Assembly: GCA_010671905.1 (NCBI GenBank)
Contig: JAAHII010000001.1
Span: 1,922,001-1,986,000 of the forward strand
DNA: 64,000 nucleotides
Direction of reading: 5' to 3'
From: Leptolyngbya sp. SIOISBB
GTDB lineage: Bacteria > Cyanobacteriota > Cyanobacteriia > Phormidesmidales > Phormidesmidaceae
The notes beneath the pieces were generated by a model. It made no database searches. It was not told where the DNA came from and worked only from the letters and a program-made list of their open reading frames with translations. Of this stretch, positions 23,551 to 32,945 are shown piece by piece (within the stretch, counting starts at the first letter, position 1; each line of letters opens with the position of its first letter). A program made the position numbers and the translations under genes.

Positions 23551-24873
23551 ATGCAGGAATCAAATGATGTTATGAGTTCCCTTTTAAGTAGACTTTCTTC
23601 TAATCGCCTGCGAATCTATTGGTTGCTCTATACCACCGGATTTTTAGGACTTTTTTTGATTAATGGTGCGCTGACATCAGTTATTCTTTATCGTTACGAT
23701 CCCGGTAGTAATAGTGATGGGTTAGCAATCTTAGTACCCACGGCCATTGTCGGGACAGCCTTGTTTGCTGGCCGTATTCTGGGGGCATTTTCACAACCAG
23801 TCGCAGGTCATATTTCAGATAATTCTAGTTGGAAGTGGGGCAAGCGGCGACCTTTTATTGCCATGAGTACCTGGCCAATGGTTGCAAGCTTTGCTTTGTT
23901 ATTTAATCCTTTAATCACTGAGAGTAGTGAGGGAAAAAACCTTTATCTAATAAGCTTGATTAGCCTATTTTATTTGGCTTTCTCATTGTATCAAGTCACG
24001 TATTTGGCTTGGTTACCCGAGTTGGCTTCACAAGATACGCAACGGCTGACATTGTCTGGCTGGCTAGCGATCGCCAGCTTGCTCGGCATCATTTTGGGCG
24101 GGGCCGGCACACCTTGGCTAGTGGAAAATTACGGATTCACCCCAATGACGATCATTATCGGTTTGGTGAGTTTGGGCACGCTGCTGTTGCCACTGCTGGT
24201 GTCTGAAACCGTCGATAGGCAGCCTCGACCAAACCTCTCCCTATTCGTCGCCCTGAAAGCAAGTTGGGAGAATCCGAGCTTTCGCCCCTATGTGCTGGCC
24301 GTTTCATCAGCTTGGGTCTCGATGTCAATTTTGTCGGTGTCTCCTACTTTTTTTGCGATCGCGTTATTTCATCAAGATATTGGCTTTGGCGGTCTAGTCA
24401 CCCTCCTCATTTTGGGAGGAGCGGCAATCGGCATGCTGGGCATCAAGCCACTGGTGAAAAAGTTCGGCAAGAAGAAAGCCCTGCAGTTGTCCATGATATG
24501 GCTGGGCATTGGCACGATGCTCCTATCAGTCATTCCCATCTGGCTAGGCAAATCTTTTCTACCTCTATATCTGGTCTTAATGCCCATCGGCTGTATGGGG
24601 TTGGGAGGTTTTTTCATCTTACCCAATGCCATGATTTCCGATGTGATTGCCTGTGATGTCAAACTCGATCATTCAGCCCAGGCAATTTACTTTGGTGGGC
24701 GTGGTCTGTTCATGGAACTCAGTATTGGTCTCGGTGTGTTGCTCGCTGGCTGGTTGTTAAGCCTCGGCAAAACGGCAACACAGCCTCTCGGTGTACAGCT
24801 GTCCTTGGTAGCTGCCGGGTTCTTTGCGTTTGCCTCAGCGAAGCTACTCGTGGCCTATCCCATTGCTAAGTAG
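23551..24873 (+). CDS. MFS transporter of the glycoside-pentoside-hexuronide type
   Basis: 440 residues with about 11-12 hydrophobic segments. The loop DNSSWKWGKRRPFI after the second or third helix is the characteristic cytoplasmic motif of GPH:cation symporters and MelB-like MFS proteins. It starts 12 nt after the sulfotransferase remnant and is followed by the FkbH fusion, so it is probably part of the same transcription unit. Likely role: export of the glycosylated product, or import of a sugar-like precursor. Direction and substrate are inference. Confidence 0.85.
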   Translation: MQESNDVMSSLLSRLSSNRLRIYWLLYTTGFLGLFLINGALTSVILYRYDPGSNSDGLAILVPTAIVGTALFAGRILGAFSQPVAGHISDNSSWKWGKRRPFIAMSTWPMVASFALLFNPLITESSEGKNLYLISLISLFYLAFSLYQVTYLAWLPELASQDTQRLTLSGWLAIASLLGIILGGAGTPWLVENYGFTPMTIIIGLVSLGTLLLPLLVSETVDRQPRPNLSLFVALKASWENPSFRPYVLAVSSAWVSMSILSVSPTFFAIALFHQDIGFGGLVTLLILGGAAIGMLGIKPLVKKFGKKKALQLSMIWLGIGTMLLSVIPIWLGKSFLPLYLVLMPIGCMGLGGFFILPNAMISDVIACDVKLDHSAQAIYFGGRGLFMELSIGLGVLLAGWLLSLGKTATQPLGVQLSLVAAGFFAFASAKLLVAYPIAK

Positions 24874-24929
24874 CTGAGATTGCCAGATGTCTTTTATCTA
24901 AATGTCCTGGTCGAACCTGGAGCCCCCTT

Positions 24930-27900
24930 ATGAAAATCCTAATCAAACTGACGGCACTCACCATTGACACCATCACTTGGTTCTATCCTTTTGGCTTGGC
25001 GATGGCAGCGAGTGTGCTCGCCACGCTTTTGATTGATCAGTTTTTTTCGACCAGCAGTATTGTTTGGGTGGTGGCCACGCTCCCCTTGTTTTACCTGTTA
25101 TGGCTGTTCTTATTTATTAGTTTGGGCATCATTGGGGCTACCCTCATCTTCATCGGTTTTCAAAAGCCAGCCTCCTTAAATATCAACCTTGACTTCGCCA
25201 CTCTGCAAGATCTCCGCAGCTTCATTGCTGGGGCAAAAATCACCACGATGTATAGGATGCAGTCCTTCTCCACAAGACTGCCTATCCTGAATTACTCCTT
25301 GTTTTCCCCGATTATCCTTCGTTGGCTCAATGTCCTGGTCTCTCGGGCCTATGCGCCCTCTGTACACATCGGCAAAAACTCTCTGGTGTTGACTCGTTTT
25401 GAGGATCCCGACTTAACCCATGTCGGTCGTGATGTGGTGATCGGTGCTCACTGTCAGCTAGTTTGCCACGCTCTCAATACCTCACAGGGTTATTTTAAGT
25501 ACTCCTCAGCACCTATCTACGTTGGCGATAGTGTCACCATTGGCGGCAACTCTCGAATTGGCATGGGGGTCAAGATTGATCGCGGAGCGGTTGTTGAAGT
25601 GAGCAGTAACGTGCTGCCATTTACCCGGATTGCGCCGTATGAAGTGTGGGGTGGCAACCCAGCCCAGCTTTTGCGAAGGTTGGATGAATCCCCGGTTTCC
25701 TCGTCGGTGACGACTGCCCCGCCAGCGATCGCGGCCTTCCCTCCTCAGCCCAGCACGGCTGCCGCGCCCTCGACTGTCACCGCTGAGTTGAACCGCATCA
25801 TTGCCAAAGCCTTGCGCATGCCGGTCGAGCAAGTGACAGATGACCTCAACAGCGGTAACTGTGCTGATTGGGATTCGCTGGCCAAGATGGCGATCGCTGC
25901 AGCCCTATTTGACCAATTCGAGTTACGCCTTGCCCCCCATGAAATTGCGACGCTGAATTCCCGCCTAGAGATTCAACGACTCCTTGACGAGCGAAGGCCA
26001 ACTGCTCCGGCCACCGCTTCTGATGCGATTACTTCATCCGCCGTTGCCTCTGTCAACCCGCCCCCCCCCTCTGAACTGGATACCATCATTGCCAAGGCTT
26101 TGCGCATGCCGGTCGAGCAGATAACGGATGACCTCAATAGCGCGAACTGCGCTGATTGGGATTCGTTGGCCAAGATGGCGATCGCCGCCGCCCTGTTTGA
26201 TCAATTTGGGGTACGTCTTACTCCGACCGAAATTGCTCAGCTAAATTCGCGTCCGGCGATTCAAACGCTTCTGCATCAGGCAATTCAACCAGAAGAGCGG
26301 CAACTTCTGGAGAAGGCATTCATGCCACCGCCGGCTCAAACATCACCAGATTTGCTTCACGACCCGGAGCTGTTGCCATTAGGAGATATCGCTGAAAATA
26401 CTCGCCTCCTGGCTCAGCACTTGAGTCGGATCTCGGACCCTGCAGCTAAGCAAATTCACCTTTCTGCCACGTTTACAGTGGAGCCTTTATCCTCAGCTTT
26501 AGAGCTTTGGTGCCAAGCCTTTAAGGTGCCTGTAGCAGTGGCATCTGTGGGCTTTAACCAAGTTGAAGAAAGCCTGTTATCGCCATCTAGCCCATTTCGG
26601 TCAAATCCCCAGGGGTTGAATATCGTGTTGGTGCGACCGGAAGATCTGATCAGCGATGCCGATTCGCAAGGTCAAATCAGAGGGCAGCAAATTATTGAGG
26701 CTATTCGTCACTATGCTAAACAGCATCCAGGGCTGGTGGTTGCCAACTTACCGCCAGCCACGTCGGTCTTTTTCCGGGTTTCTTCAGCTCAAGTTTTGGC
26801 CCTGAGAAACTGGTGGCAATCGCAACTAGTAACAGTGTCGGGCATTCGCCTGCTAGATTTTGCTGGCGTTGTCGAAAACCTTGGCCTTCAGCAATCGCGG
26901 GATACCGCGATGGAAGTGGTCACGCGGGCACCGTATGCCCAAACGGTCTACCAGCACCTGGGGGTGGCGATCGCTCGCCTTGTGCGTCAGACTTACATGC
27001 CCGCGAAAAAAGTAATTGCTTTAGATTGTGATAATACGCTTTGGGGGGGAGTCATTGGCGAAGACGGTCTCAATGGCATCGCCTTAGGGGATGATCATCC
27101 AGGACGTAGCTTTAAGCTTTTCCAACAAGCGCTGCTAGATATCAAAGCCAGAGGCGTTTTGTTAGTTCTAGTCAGCAAAAACGAAGCCGACGATGTCTGG
27201 CAAGTTTTCGATCAGCATCCTGATATGCTGCTCAAGCGCAGCGATATTGCGGCCCACCGTATTAACTGGCAGCCTAAGTCCAACAATCTGCGATCGCTCG
27301 CCCAAGAGCTGAACCTCGGTATCGATGCCTTTGTGTTTGCCGACGATTCCCCGAATGAGCGATTAGAAGTGAGCACCAACGCACCCGCAGTTACGGTCAT
27401 GCCGATGCCCAGTGACCCGACGCAGTATGTCGAAATACTGGGCAAGCTATGGTGTTTTGAGGCTGGCAGCGTTACCGCTGAAGACGCCAAGCGGACCGCA
27501 TACATGCAGCAAGAGCAACAGCGTCAACAACTACAGTCCGATGAAATCAGCCTAGATCGCTACTTAGAAGCGTTACAACTCAAAATCAATATTCGCCCAG
27601 CGAGTGATGCCGAACTGCCCCGGGTGGCTCAGCTGACCCAAAAAACCAACCAGTTTAATCTCTCTCTGATTCGCCGTTCACTGACTGAGATTCAGACCCT
27701 GCCCCAGGATCATTCAATTTGGGTACTGGATGTCACCGATCGCTTTGGTGATTATGGGCTGGTTGGGATTGCGATCGTTAAACCTGACAGCAACCAGTTG
27801 CTTCTCGATACATTCTTGATGAGCTGCCGAGCTCTCGGGCGAGGAGTCGAAACAGCCTTCATCGCTAGGCTTTTTGACGAGGCTAGACAAAAGCATCTGA

Positions 27901-28061
27901 CTCATGTGTCAGCACCTTTTGTGTCTGGCCCCCGCAATGCTCAAGTCAAAACCTTCTTACTCGACATGGGCTTCCAAGCTGACTCGTCAGACCAGCTCGT
28001 CGCGCCAGTAGACGCATCACCCGCTTTTCCGTCACACATCGCCGCTCATGCCTCCGCGTGA
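24930..28061 (+). CDS. Membrane-anchored hexapeptide-repeat / tandem ACP / FkbH fusion
   Basis: 1043 residues. Residues about 10-80 contain two or three hydrophobic helices. Residues about 140-250 form a left-handed beta-helix hexapeptide domain ending in VWGGNPAQLLRR, as in acyl/acetyltransferases. Two nearly identical carrier domains follow (about 287-352 and 384-449), each with DWDSL (Ser 316 and Ser 412). Residues about 465-1030 are a full FkbH-type protein: a preceding SGNH-like region, the HAD motif ALDCDNTLWGG (Asp 699, Asp 701), FADDSPNE, and a GNAT-like C-terminus. FkbH enzymes are known to load a glyceryl unit from 1,3-bisphosphoglycerate onto an ACP. Here the ACPs are in cis and tied to the membrane and an acyltransferase-like domain. 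Inferred role: supply or transfer of a glyceryl or related unit. Confidence 0.88.
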   Translation: MKILIKLTALTIDTITWFYPFGLAMAASVLATLLIDQFFSTSSIVWVVATLPLFYLLWLFLFISLGIIGATLIFIGFQKPASLNINLDFATLQDLRSFIAGAKITTMYRMQSFSTRLPILNYSLFSPIILRWLNVLVSRAYAPSVHIGKNSLVLTRFEDPDLTHVGRDVVIGAHCQLVCHALNTSQGYFKYSSAPIYVGDSVTIGGNSRIGMGVKIDRGAVVEVSSNVLPFTRIAPYEVWGGNPAQLLRRLDESPVSSSVTTAPPAIAAFPPQPSTAAAPSTVTAELNRIIAKALRMPVEQVTDDLNSGNCADWDSLAKMAIAAALFDQFELRLAPHEIATLNSRLEIQRLLDERRPTAPATASDAITSSAVASVNPPPPSELDTIIAKALRMPVEQITDDLNSANCADWDSLAKMAIAAALFDQFGVRLTPTEIAQLNSRPAIQTLLHQAIQPEERQLLEKAFMPPPAQTSPDLLHDPELLPLGDIAENTRLLAQHLSRISDPAAKQIHLSATFTVEPLSSALELWCQAFKVPVAVASVGFNQVEESLLSPSSPFRSNPQGLNIVLVRPEDLISDADSQGQIRGQQIIEAIRHYAKQHPGLVVANLPPATSVFFRVSSAQVLALRNWWQSQLVTVSGIRLLDFAGVVENLGLQQSRDTAMEVVTRAPYAQTVYQHLGVAIARLVRQTYMPAKKVIALDCDNTLWGGVIGEDGLNGIALGDDHPGRSFKLFQQALLDIKARGVLLVLVSKNEADDVWQVFDQHPDMLLKRSDIAAHRINWQPKSNNLRSLAQELNLGIDAFVFADDSPNERLEVSTNAPAVTVMPMPSDPTQYVEILGKLWCFEAGSVTAEDAKRTAYMQQEQQRQQLQSDEISLDRYLEALQLKINIRPASDAELPRVAQLTQKTNQFNLSLIRRSLTEIQTLPQDHSIWVLDVTDRFGDYGLVGIAIVKPDSNQLLLDTFLMSCRALGRGVETAFIARLFDEARQKHLTHVSAPFVSGPRNAQVKTFLLDMGFQADSSDQLVAPVDASPAFPSHIAAHASA
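25788..26276 (+). repeat. Tandem duplication encoding two near-identical acyl carrier domains
   Basis: Two units of about 200 nt (25788-25985 and 26079-26276) encode carrier domains that share stretches such as NCADWDSLAKM and AIAAALFDQF, with only about a dozen substitutions by eye. A Pro/Ala/Ser-rich linker of about 30 residues separates them. The similarity suggests a recent internal duplication. Confidence 0.8.
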
Positions 28062-28102
28062 GTTGTCGCCCCCTGACTATTTGCCTCAAGTCCCTCAAAC
28101 AT

Positions 28103-28107
28103 GGAGG
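28103..28107 (+). promoter_or_regulatory. Shine-Dalgarno deciding the VOC protein start
   Basis: GGAGG sits 5 nt before the ATG at 28113, while the in-frame ATG at 28101 overlaps this element. The downstream ATG is therefore the better start. Confidence 0.65.
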
Positions 28108-28112
28108 TCGCT

Positions 28113-28508
28113 ATGCAGTTTCATCATGTTGGCTGTGCAGTCGATTGCATTGAAGATTACTTAGCACTCTACAGAGACACCCTGGGGTTTACCAAAGTCT
28201 CCGAAATTTTCTTGATCACAGAGCAAAAGGTACGTGTTTGCTTTGTAGAAGTCGGCTCTGAGAGCTACGTTGAGCTGATTGAGGCGGTTGATGATAATTC
28301 CCCAATTGAAAAACTCAAGCGGCAAGGATATTACCACGTTTGTTTTTTGACGCAAGATTTAGACCAAAAACTCGAAGATTTACAGTCTCAAGGTTTCTTG
28401 CTAATCACGACGTTCCATTCTGAAGCCTTTCAAGGTCGTCGCTGTAGCTTTTTGATCAATCCTTTTGGGCATCTTATCGAGCTGGCTGAGGCATCGCCTC
28501 GGTTCTAG
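28113..28508 (+). CDS. VOC-family protein (methylmalonyl-CoA epimerase/glyoxalase-like)
   Basis: 131 residues from the ATG at 28113, chosen by its Shine-Dalgarno. The opening FHHVGCAVDCIEDYLALYRD and the second half YYHVCFLTQDL ending in FGHLIELAEA match the paired beta-alpha-beta-beta-beta units of VOC metal enzymes. Candidate ligands are the His near the N-terminus, the His of YHVCF and the Glu of LIELAE, in epimerase-like order. It follows the FkbH fusion by about 50 nt. It may act on a CoA- or ACP-bound intermediate such as the glyceryl-derived unit. The substrate is not evident. Confidence 0.8.
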   Translation: MQFHHVGCAVDCIEDYLALYRDTLGFTKVSEIFLITEQKVRVCFVEVGSESYVELIEAVDDNSPIEKLKRQGYYHVCFLTQDLDQKLEDLQSQGFLLITTFHSEAFQGRRCSFLINPFGHLIELAEASPRF

Positions 28509-28659
28509 GAGCTGTCATCATTGAGCGATCAAATCCTAACAGTGAGAGGGCAACGGGCACATGACGCTGACGGCTCTTTGCAATGGCCAGATCCATATCT
28601 TTTGAACATGAGGTTGGGCACCCCAGCCAGTTGGCCAGCTTAGTAACGGAGAAGCGTTA

Positions 28660-30006
28660 GTGTCCATCAGTGGTCAGGCTATTCTTAGGCCCTGCAAAGC
28701 CCTCAACATCGGTATTCTATGCCCTGCGGTCCTGGGTCATATTAACCCCATGTGTAGCTTAGGTCAGGAGTTGCAAAGGCGCGGTCACCAGGTTAGCTTG
28801 TTTGGCATTCCTGAAATTCAAGCAAAAATTGATAAGGCAAATCTACACTTTTTCGAAATTGGCTCTGAAGCATATCCCTATGACGGTCGGAATTCTGTCT
28901 ATTCACCCTTGGGAAAGCTCAGCGGTATAGCAGGCCTGAAGTTTGCTGTCGAGACCTCTGAACAGATGACCAAGATACTGTTCCGAGAAGCACCTAATGC
29001 GATAAAAAGAGCCGGTATTGATTTACTTCTAGTTGATCAGTTGACTGCCGCTGGCGGAACAATTGCTAACTATCTCAACATCCCGTTTATTACCATTTGC
29101 AACACGTTAACTTTGCATCAAGAAGCGAGTATCCCTCCCAGTGTGACCGACTGGTCTACCAATGACCTTTGGTGCGCCAAACTTCGCAATCAATTGGCTT
29201 ATCAGTTTCTAAACCATCTCACCCGCACAGTTTGGCAAATGATTTGTCAACAACGACACGCATGGAGACTATGGCCATATCGCCACCGTGAAGATGCTTA
29301 TTCACAGCTCGCTCAAATTTGCCAAATTCCTAAGGCACTCGACTTTCCCTACAGCCAGTTGCCGCCATGGTTTCATTATGTGGGGCCTCTCAACACCGCC
29401 GTTTCTACTGAAGATATCGAAGCATTTCCGTTTGGAAAACTGAGCCGTAAACCCTTGATTTATGCCAATCTGGGCACACTCCAAAATCGAAACAAAGACA
29501 TTTTTCAGCACATTGCAGACGCATGCTTAGAGATAGATGCTCAGCTAGTGATCTCTATGGGGAATCCCAAAGCGGATCTGTCCACAATGCACTTTTCAGG
29601 AACACCGATGGTGTTTGCATTTCCTCCCCATCGAGAACTGATTAGTCGATCTCATCTGGTAATTACCCATGCTGGGAGCACAGCTGTGACCTGCCTTAGT
29701 GCGGGCGTACCAATGGTGGCCATCCCTATCTCAATGGATCAGCCTGGTATGGCAGCCCGTCTTGCCCGAGCTGGCGCGGCTGAAATTATTCCTTTAGCCA
29801 AACTAGATATCCCTTATCTCAGGCGAGCGATTCAAACAGTACTTGATCAAGACACCTATCGGCATAATGCCATCAGGCTCTCTAACGATATCAAAGCATC
29901 TGGAGGAGTTTGTCTCGCAGCTGATATTGTTGAACAAGTGGCCGCAAATAACGCCCCCGCTTTGAATGAATTGAATGGCAAAAATCAGGATCTTAAGAAG
30001 TTCTGA
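28660..30006 (+). CDS. UGT/MGT-type glycosyltransferase, copy 1
   Basis: 448 residues from GTG 28660, preceded by a GGAG element. The N-terminal acceptor half opens with ILCPAVLGHINPM. The C-terminal donor half has HAGSTAVTCLSAGVPMVAIP followed by MDQPGMAARL, the GT-B nucleotide-sugar signature of macrolide and carotenoid glucosyltransferases. It is clearly paralogous to the gene at 33466 (shared LDFP..LPPWFHYVGPL and DQLTAAGGTIA). Likely role: transfer of a sugar from a nucleotide donor to a hydroxyl of the polyketide. It faces the convergent beta-propeller gene across about 210 nt that hold no gene. Confidence 0.9.
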   Translation: MSISGQAILRPCKALNIGILCPAVLGHINPMCSLGQELQRRGHQVSLFGIPEIQAKIDKANLHFFEIGSEAYPYDGRNSVYSPLGKLSGIAGLKFAVETSEQMTKILFREAPNAIKRAGIDLLLVDQLTAAGGTIANYLNIPFITICNTLTLHQEASIPPSVTDWSTNDLWCAKLRNQLAYQFLNHLTRTVWQMICQQRHAWRLWPYRHREDAYSQLAQICQIPKALDFPYSQLPPWFHYVGPLNTAVSTEDIEAFPFGKLSRKPLIYANLGTLQNRNKDIFQHIADACLEIDAQLVISMGNPKADLSTMHFSGTPMVFAFPPHRELISRSHLVITHAGSTAVTCLSAGVPMVAIPISMDQPGMAARLARAGAAEIIPLAKLDIPYLRRAIQTVLDQDTYRHNAIRLSNDIKASGGVCLAADIVEQVAANNAPALNELNGKNQDLKKF

Positions 30007-30217
30007 TGGGTGATTACTTAAAGCCCGCAGATTGAATTTCTGGCCGAAATTGTCTACTCCCAACTGATCAATTACCTTGTACCTAAAATCTTTCAAGACG
30101 TTGCTGGTTTCGGGGATGAATCATTGGGAAGAAGTTACAGCCACCCTGATTTTCAGAGATCTATATCCTTCCTCATTTCAGCAACGCCCCTTTCAAAGGG
30201 TAGAAGATGGAAAAGTA

Positions 30218-31933
30218 TTATTCAGGACGAATTCTCACTAAACCGGTAGAAGATGCAAAGAAAGTCGTTCGGTCATCATTGATGGTTACCTGATTTCCTT
30301 GATCGAGGTATTCTGGGCCATCGCCCAAAGGAATTTCTAGCTCAATATCCCCGGTGTCCCAATTCAGTCCCCAGAAGTGATAAATACAGTCCCGACGACC
30401 TGTTCCATAAACTAAGTTCGATCCCTTGCTATATGTCGGGACATTATTAAAGTTGACGTTGTCAGTTGCCCACACCAAGTCTAGTGTCCTACGTTGAGGA
30501 TTCCAGCGAAGCTTCTGCACCCCTTTGACCGGATCGCACCCAGGCTTGAAGCCGTTGTACTGGGCGATCGCAATGTCATAACCGTGGACTGTCGGTGAAT
30601 TCTCCGCGGTAAAGCCATCTCCATCGGGAGTTGAATGGGGCAGGTCGGTAACCGCCGCGATTCGACGATCATATCCAGGAATGCCTCTCCAATCAGCGGG
30701 AATAGTATCTCTCCAGAATGCCACCATGTGATTGGCAGGCGTGTGACCGTCAGCGACTAAAACCAGTTTGTCATCCCGTCCCGTCCCCATCAGCGAAGGC
30801 GTTGTGCCGCTGCCTGTACAAGTATCTCCACCGATAACTGCAAATAATTCTTGAACGACATTGCGGTTGATATCGCCACATCCAGGACCACGAAAGTCAT
30901 AAGGCACAGACCAGCCAATACTGAGTGCTTGATTTCGCCAGTTTACCTTGAGCATGCGATCGGTCGTGACAATATAAACACCGCCGGCTTCATCCAAAGC
31001 CATGCCATTGTGAAAGTTAATTTCTCCATCCTCTTGGGGAATCTGAAGCGATTTATAGGTATTGAAATCGTCACTAACGGCACCAAAGTATCCTTCAGTA
31101 GTCAAAAAGACAAGCCAGCCATCGTAAGCAAGATTGATGTTGGCAGTTCTACCCGGAATATCGCGGGGAAGATCAAATGTATCTTCCAGAATAATGTCTG
31201 AACGCCAGTCATTGGGGTCTGCTTCAGCAAATTTGTAAATCTTCCGCTGCCAGGGATCTGGCACAATAATTTTGTTGCCCGGTAAAACAATCAAATTCCA
31301 GTGATTTGATAACCGATTTCGGTCAATTCGATAGCTGTCAATCAACTCAAAGGAGTCTTGATTAGCCGTGGCTTTGAAAACATGGGTGACGGTAGCGCCC
31401 CAAACAACTCGAGATCCATCTGGATAGGCTTCTGAAAGTTGAGTCCAAGGTGAAGTCCCGTCAATATCGGTATTCAACACATCCACATCAAACGAGTCTT
31501 GAGGTTCAAGCCCCCTCAACGGTGTTGAAGCTTGGGCATAAGTGTTGCGATGAAAAATAGGCCAGGGAGAATTGGCCAGATAAGGATTTACCGGTATCTC
31601 TAACGGTCCTAAGACGCTTTGAGTTAATTGAACTTCGTCTTGAATCCTCGTTTCTGAATCGGACAAAGTTGACGCAGCCGCTTGCACTTGGCTATGCGTG
31701 AAGCGCTCTGGCGATCCATTGGATATCTCGGCAACTGGATTACAGCCATGCAGGATGACCATGGTAATCAGACCAACCATAACCCAACTGCCATGCCTGA
31801 AGCTGTTCACCGATTTACGATCACTCGCTTGAATGACTTGCATAAAATGATGAACGTATTTCGCCAGCGTGTATCGAAGATGGTTAACCCAGATGCAAAA
31901 TGACTTTAAGAAATTGTGCCAATTCTGATGCAT
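30218..31933 (-). CDS. Putative lipoprotein with beta-propeller-like repeats, function unknown
   Basis: 571 residues. A hydrophobic stretch at about 49-62 ends in VILHGC (Cys 64), an imperfect lipobox. The ATG at 31843 (residue 31) would place that Cys at 34, a more usual lipoprotein length, so the start is uncertain. The body is rich in beta-strand blocks with recurring small and aromatic residues (HWNLIVLPGNKIIVPD, AYDGWLVFLTTEGYFGAV, GGVYIVTTDRMLKV), like a quinoprotein or SMP-30-type propeller. It has paired Cys residues (GPGCGDIN, GGDTCTGSGT). It lies between two glycosyltransferase paralogues on the opposite strand. It could be an extracytoplasmic binding protein or oxidoreductase; I do not assign a reaction. 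Confidence 0.8.
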   Translation of the reverse strand: MHQNWHNFLKSFCIWVNHLRYTLAKYVHHFMQVIQASDRKSVNSFRHGSWVMVGLITMVILHGCNPVAEISNGSPERFTHSQVQAAASTLSDSETRIQDEVQLTQSVLGPLEIPVNPYLANSPWPIFHRNTYAQASTPLRGLEPQDSFDVDVLNTDIDGTSPWTQLSEAYPDGSRVVWGATVTHVFKATANQDSFELIDSYRIDRNRLSNHWNLIVLPGNKIIVPDPWQRKIYKFAEADPNDWRSDIILEDTFDLPRDIPGRTANINLAYDGWLVFLTTEGYFGAVSDDFNTYKSLQIPQEDGEINFHNGMALDEAGGVYIVTTDRMLKVNWRNQALSIGWSVPYDFRGPGCGDINRNVVQELFAVIGGDTCTGSGTTPSLMGTGRDDKLVLVADGHTPANHMVAFWRDTIPADWRGIPGYDRRIAAVTDLPHSTPDGDGFTAENSPTVHGYDIAIAQYNGFKPGCDPVKGVQKLRWNPQRRTLDLVWATDNVNFNNVPTYSKGSNLVYGTGRRDCIYHFWGLNWDTGDIELEIPLGDGPEYLDQGNQVTINDDRTTFFASSTGLVRIRPE

Positions 31934-32197
31934 CGAAGTTGCCTTACTCGTCAGCCTAAATCAGGTTCATGATCTCTAACACTCTAGGACTTCACCCACT
32001 TAAATTAGTTCCCTTATTATGGAAGGCTTACAAACATGTTCGCCGACTTGTCAACCTCCCACAGATGCAGCAGATGATGGCATCCTAAAACTGGCCCGAT
32101 GGCGAAGAGACCCAAGGCTTGGGCTCTGGTGTAGCTGCGCTCATCGATATGCTCCTCACAGTCCCAAGCGTATCGCAATTAGATAGCAAGCCAAACC

Positions 32198-32343
32198 GGC
32201 GTTGCTGAATTACGGTATGAATTCGCCCCCCAGCCCCCAATTCTGGGGGAGCCGGATTTCTAAAAGTCCCCCAGAATTGGGGGATTTAAGGGGGCAAGAT
32301 CACTGACAACTCGGATAGATTCATCTTTCGATTCAGCAATGCC
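32198..32343. mobile_element. MITE-like element, 146 bp, with 8-bp target duplication
   Basis: The left end GGCGTTGCTGAAT and the reverse complement of the right end, GGCATTGCTGAAT, are 13-bp inverted repeats with one mismatch; weaker similarity extends inward (ATGAAT). The element is flanked on both sides by the 8-bp direct repeat GCCAAACC (32190-32197 and 32344-32351). Inside is a second inverted repeat around CCCCCAATTCTGGGGGA. It encodes nothing, so it needs a transposase in trans. GGC ends with an 8-bp duplication are compatible with IS1595-type transposases, a remnant of which lies at 43.8 kb; that link is inference. Confidence 0.85.
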
Positions 32344-32907
32344 GCCAAACCTATTGCAGGTCAAACCTATTGCTTTTTGCCCTCAGAGGATGTTTAACAA
32401 ATCGGTTGGCCGGGAAAAAGCTCACTGAGATTATGCTGAACATATCCACTGTCAGTGATTCAGAGCACATGAGCAAAGTGTATCCGATAGCCGACCAGTT
32501 CCCGATACAGCGTTACTCAGGCTGGTGAGGCACGAATTCAGATCTGAGGTTTAATGATAGCAATGGTTTCAGGGTTTGGTCTGTACCTCACGGGTGCGGG
32601 AACCGCTGTAACCTGTAAGGGTCCCCGCATGATCAGTTTGGGGCAATTCTCAACGCGGTGTTCATATGTGCTCTGCGAAGGCGGCACTTGGCGAGACTTG
32701 CTCAGTGACCTTCCTCTTGGCAAACGGTCTATACCTACTTCTGACGCGGGCTATAGCTCTTGGTCTCTCCACGACGAACTCTACGTTCTTAGTCGCTTGG
32801 TGGTAGGCCGGGCAGTCCTTAAGTTGTAAAGATGAGCATAAACCGAAGAAATCAATGAAATAGTCAGTATTTTGACTTTTGATTGTGGTGGATACTTGGA
32901 GGCTTGC

Positions 32908-32945
32908 AAACTGCCAGTAATTAGCCAACTAATTACTGGCAGTTT
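32908..32945. repeat. Perfect 16-bp inverted repeat with 6-nt loop
   Basis: AAACTGCCAGTAATTA and its exact complement are separated by GCCAAC. The stem could be a transcription terminator (TTT at its end, but no long U tract) or the end of a decayed insertion element. ACTGGCAGTT recurs at about 33178. Confidence 0.7.

Noticed and set aside
24264-24656. 130-codon + frame inside the transporter gene
   Set aside because: Shadow of the MFS gene, which has clear helices and the GPH motif.
32554-32829. 91-codon + strand frame between the propeller gene and glycosyltransferase copy 2
   Set aside because: No recognisable domain, overlaps an opposing frame of similar length, and lies in decayed DNA.
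32662-32928. 88-codon - strand frame, Arg-rich
   Set aside because: No family match by eye and no Shine-Dalgarno; probably chance or an old remnant.
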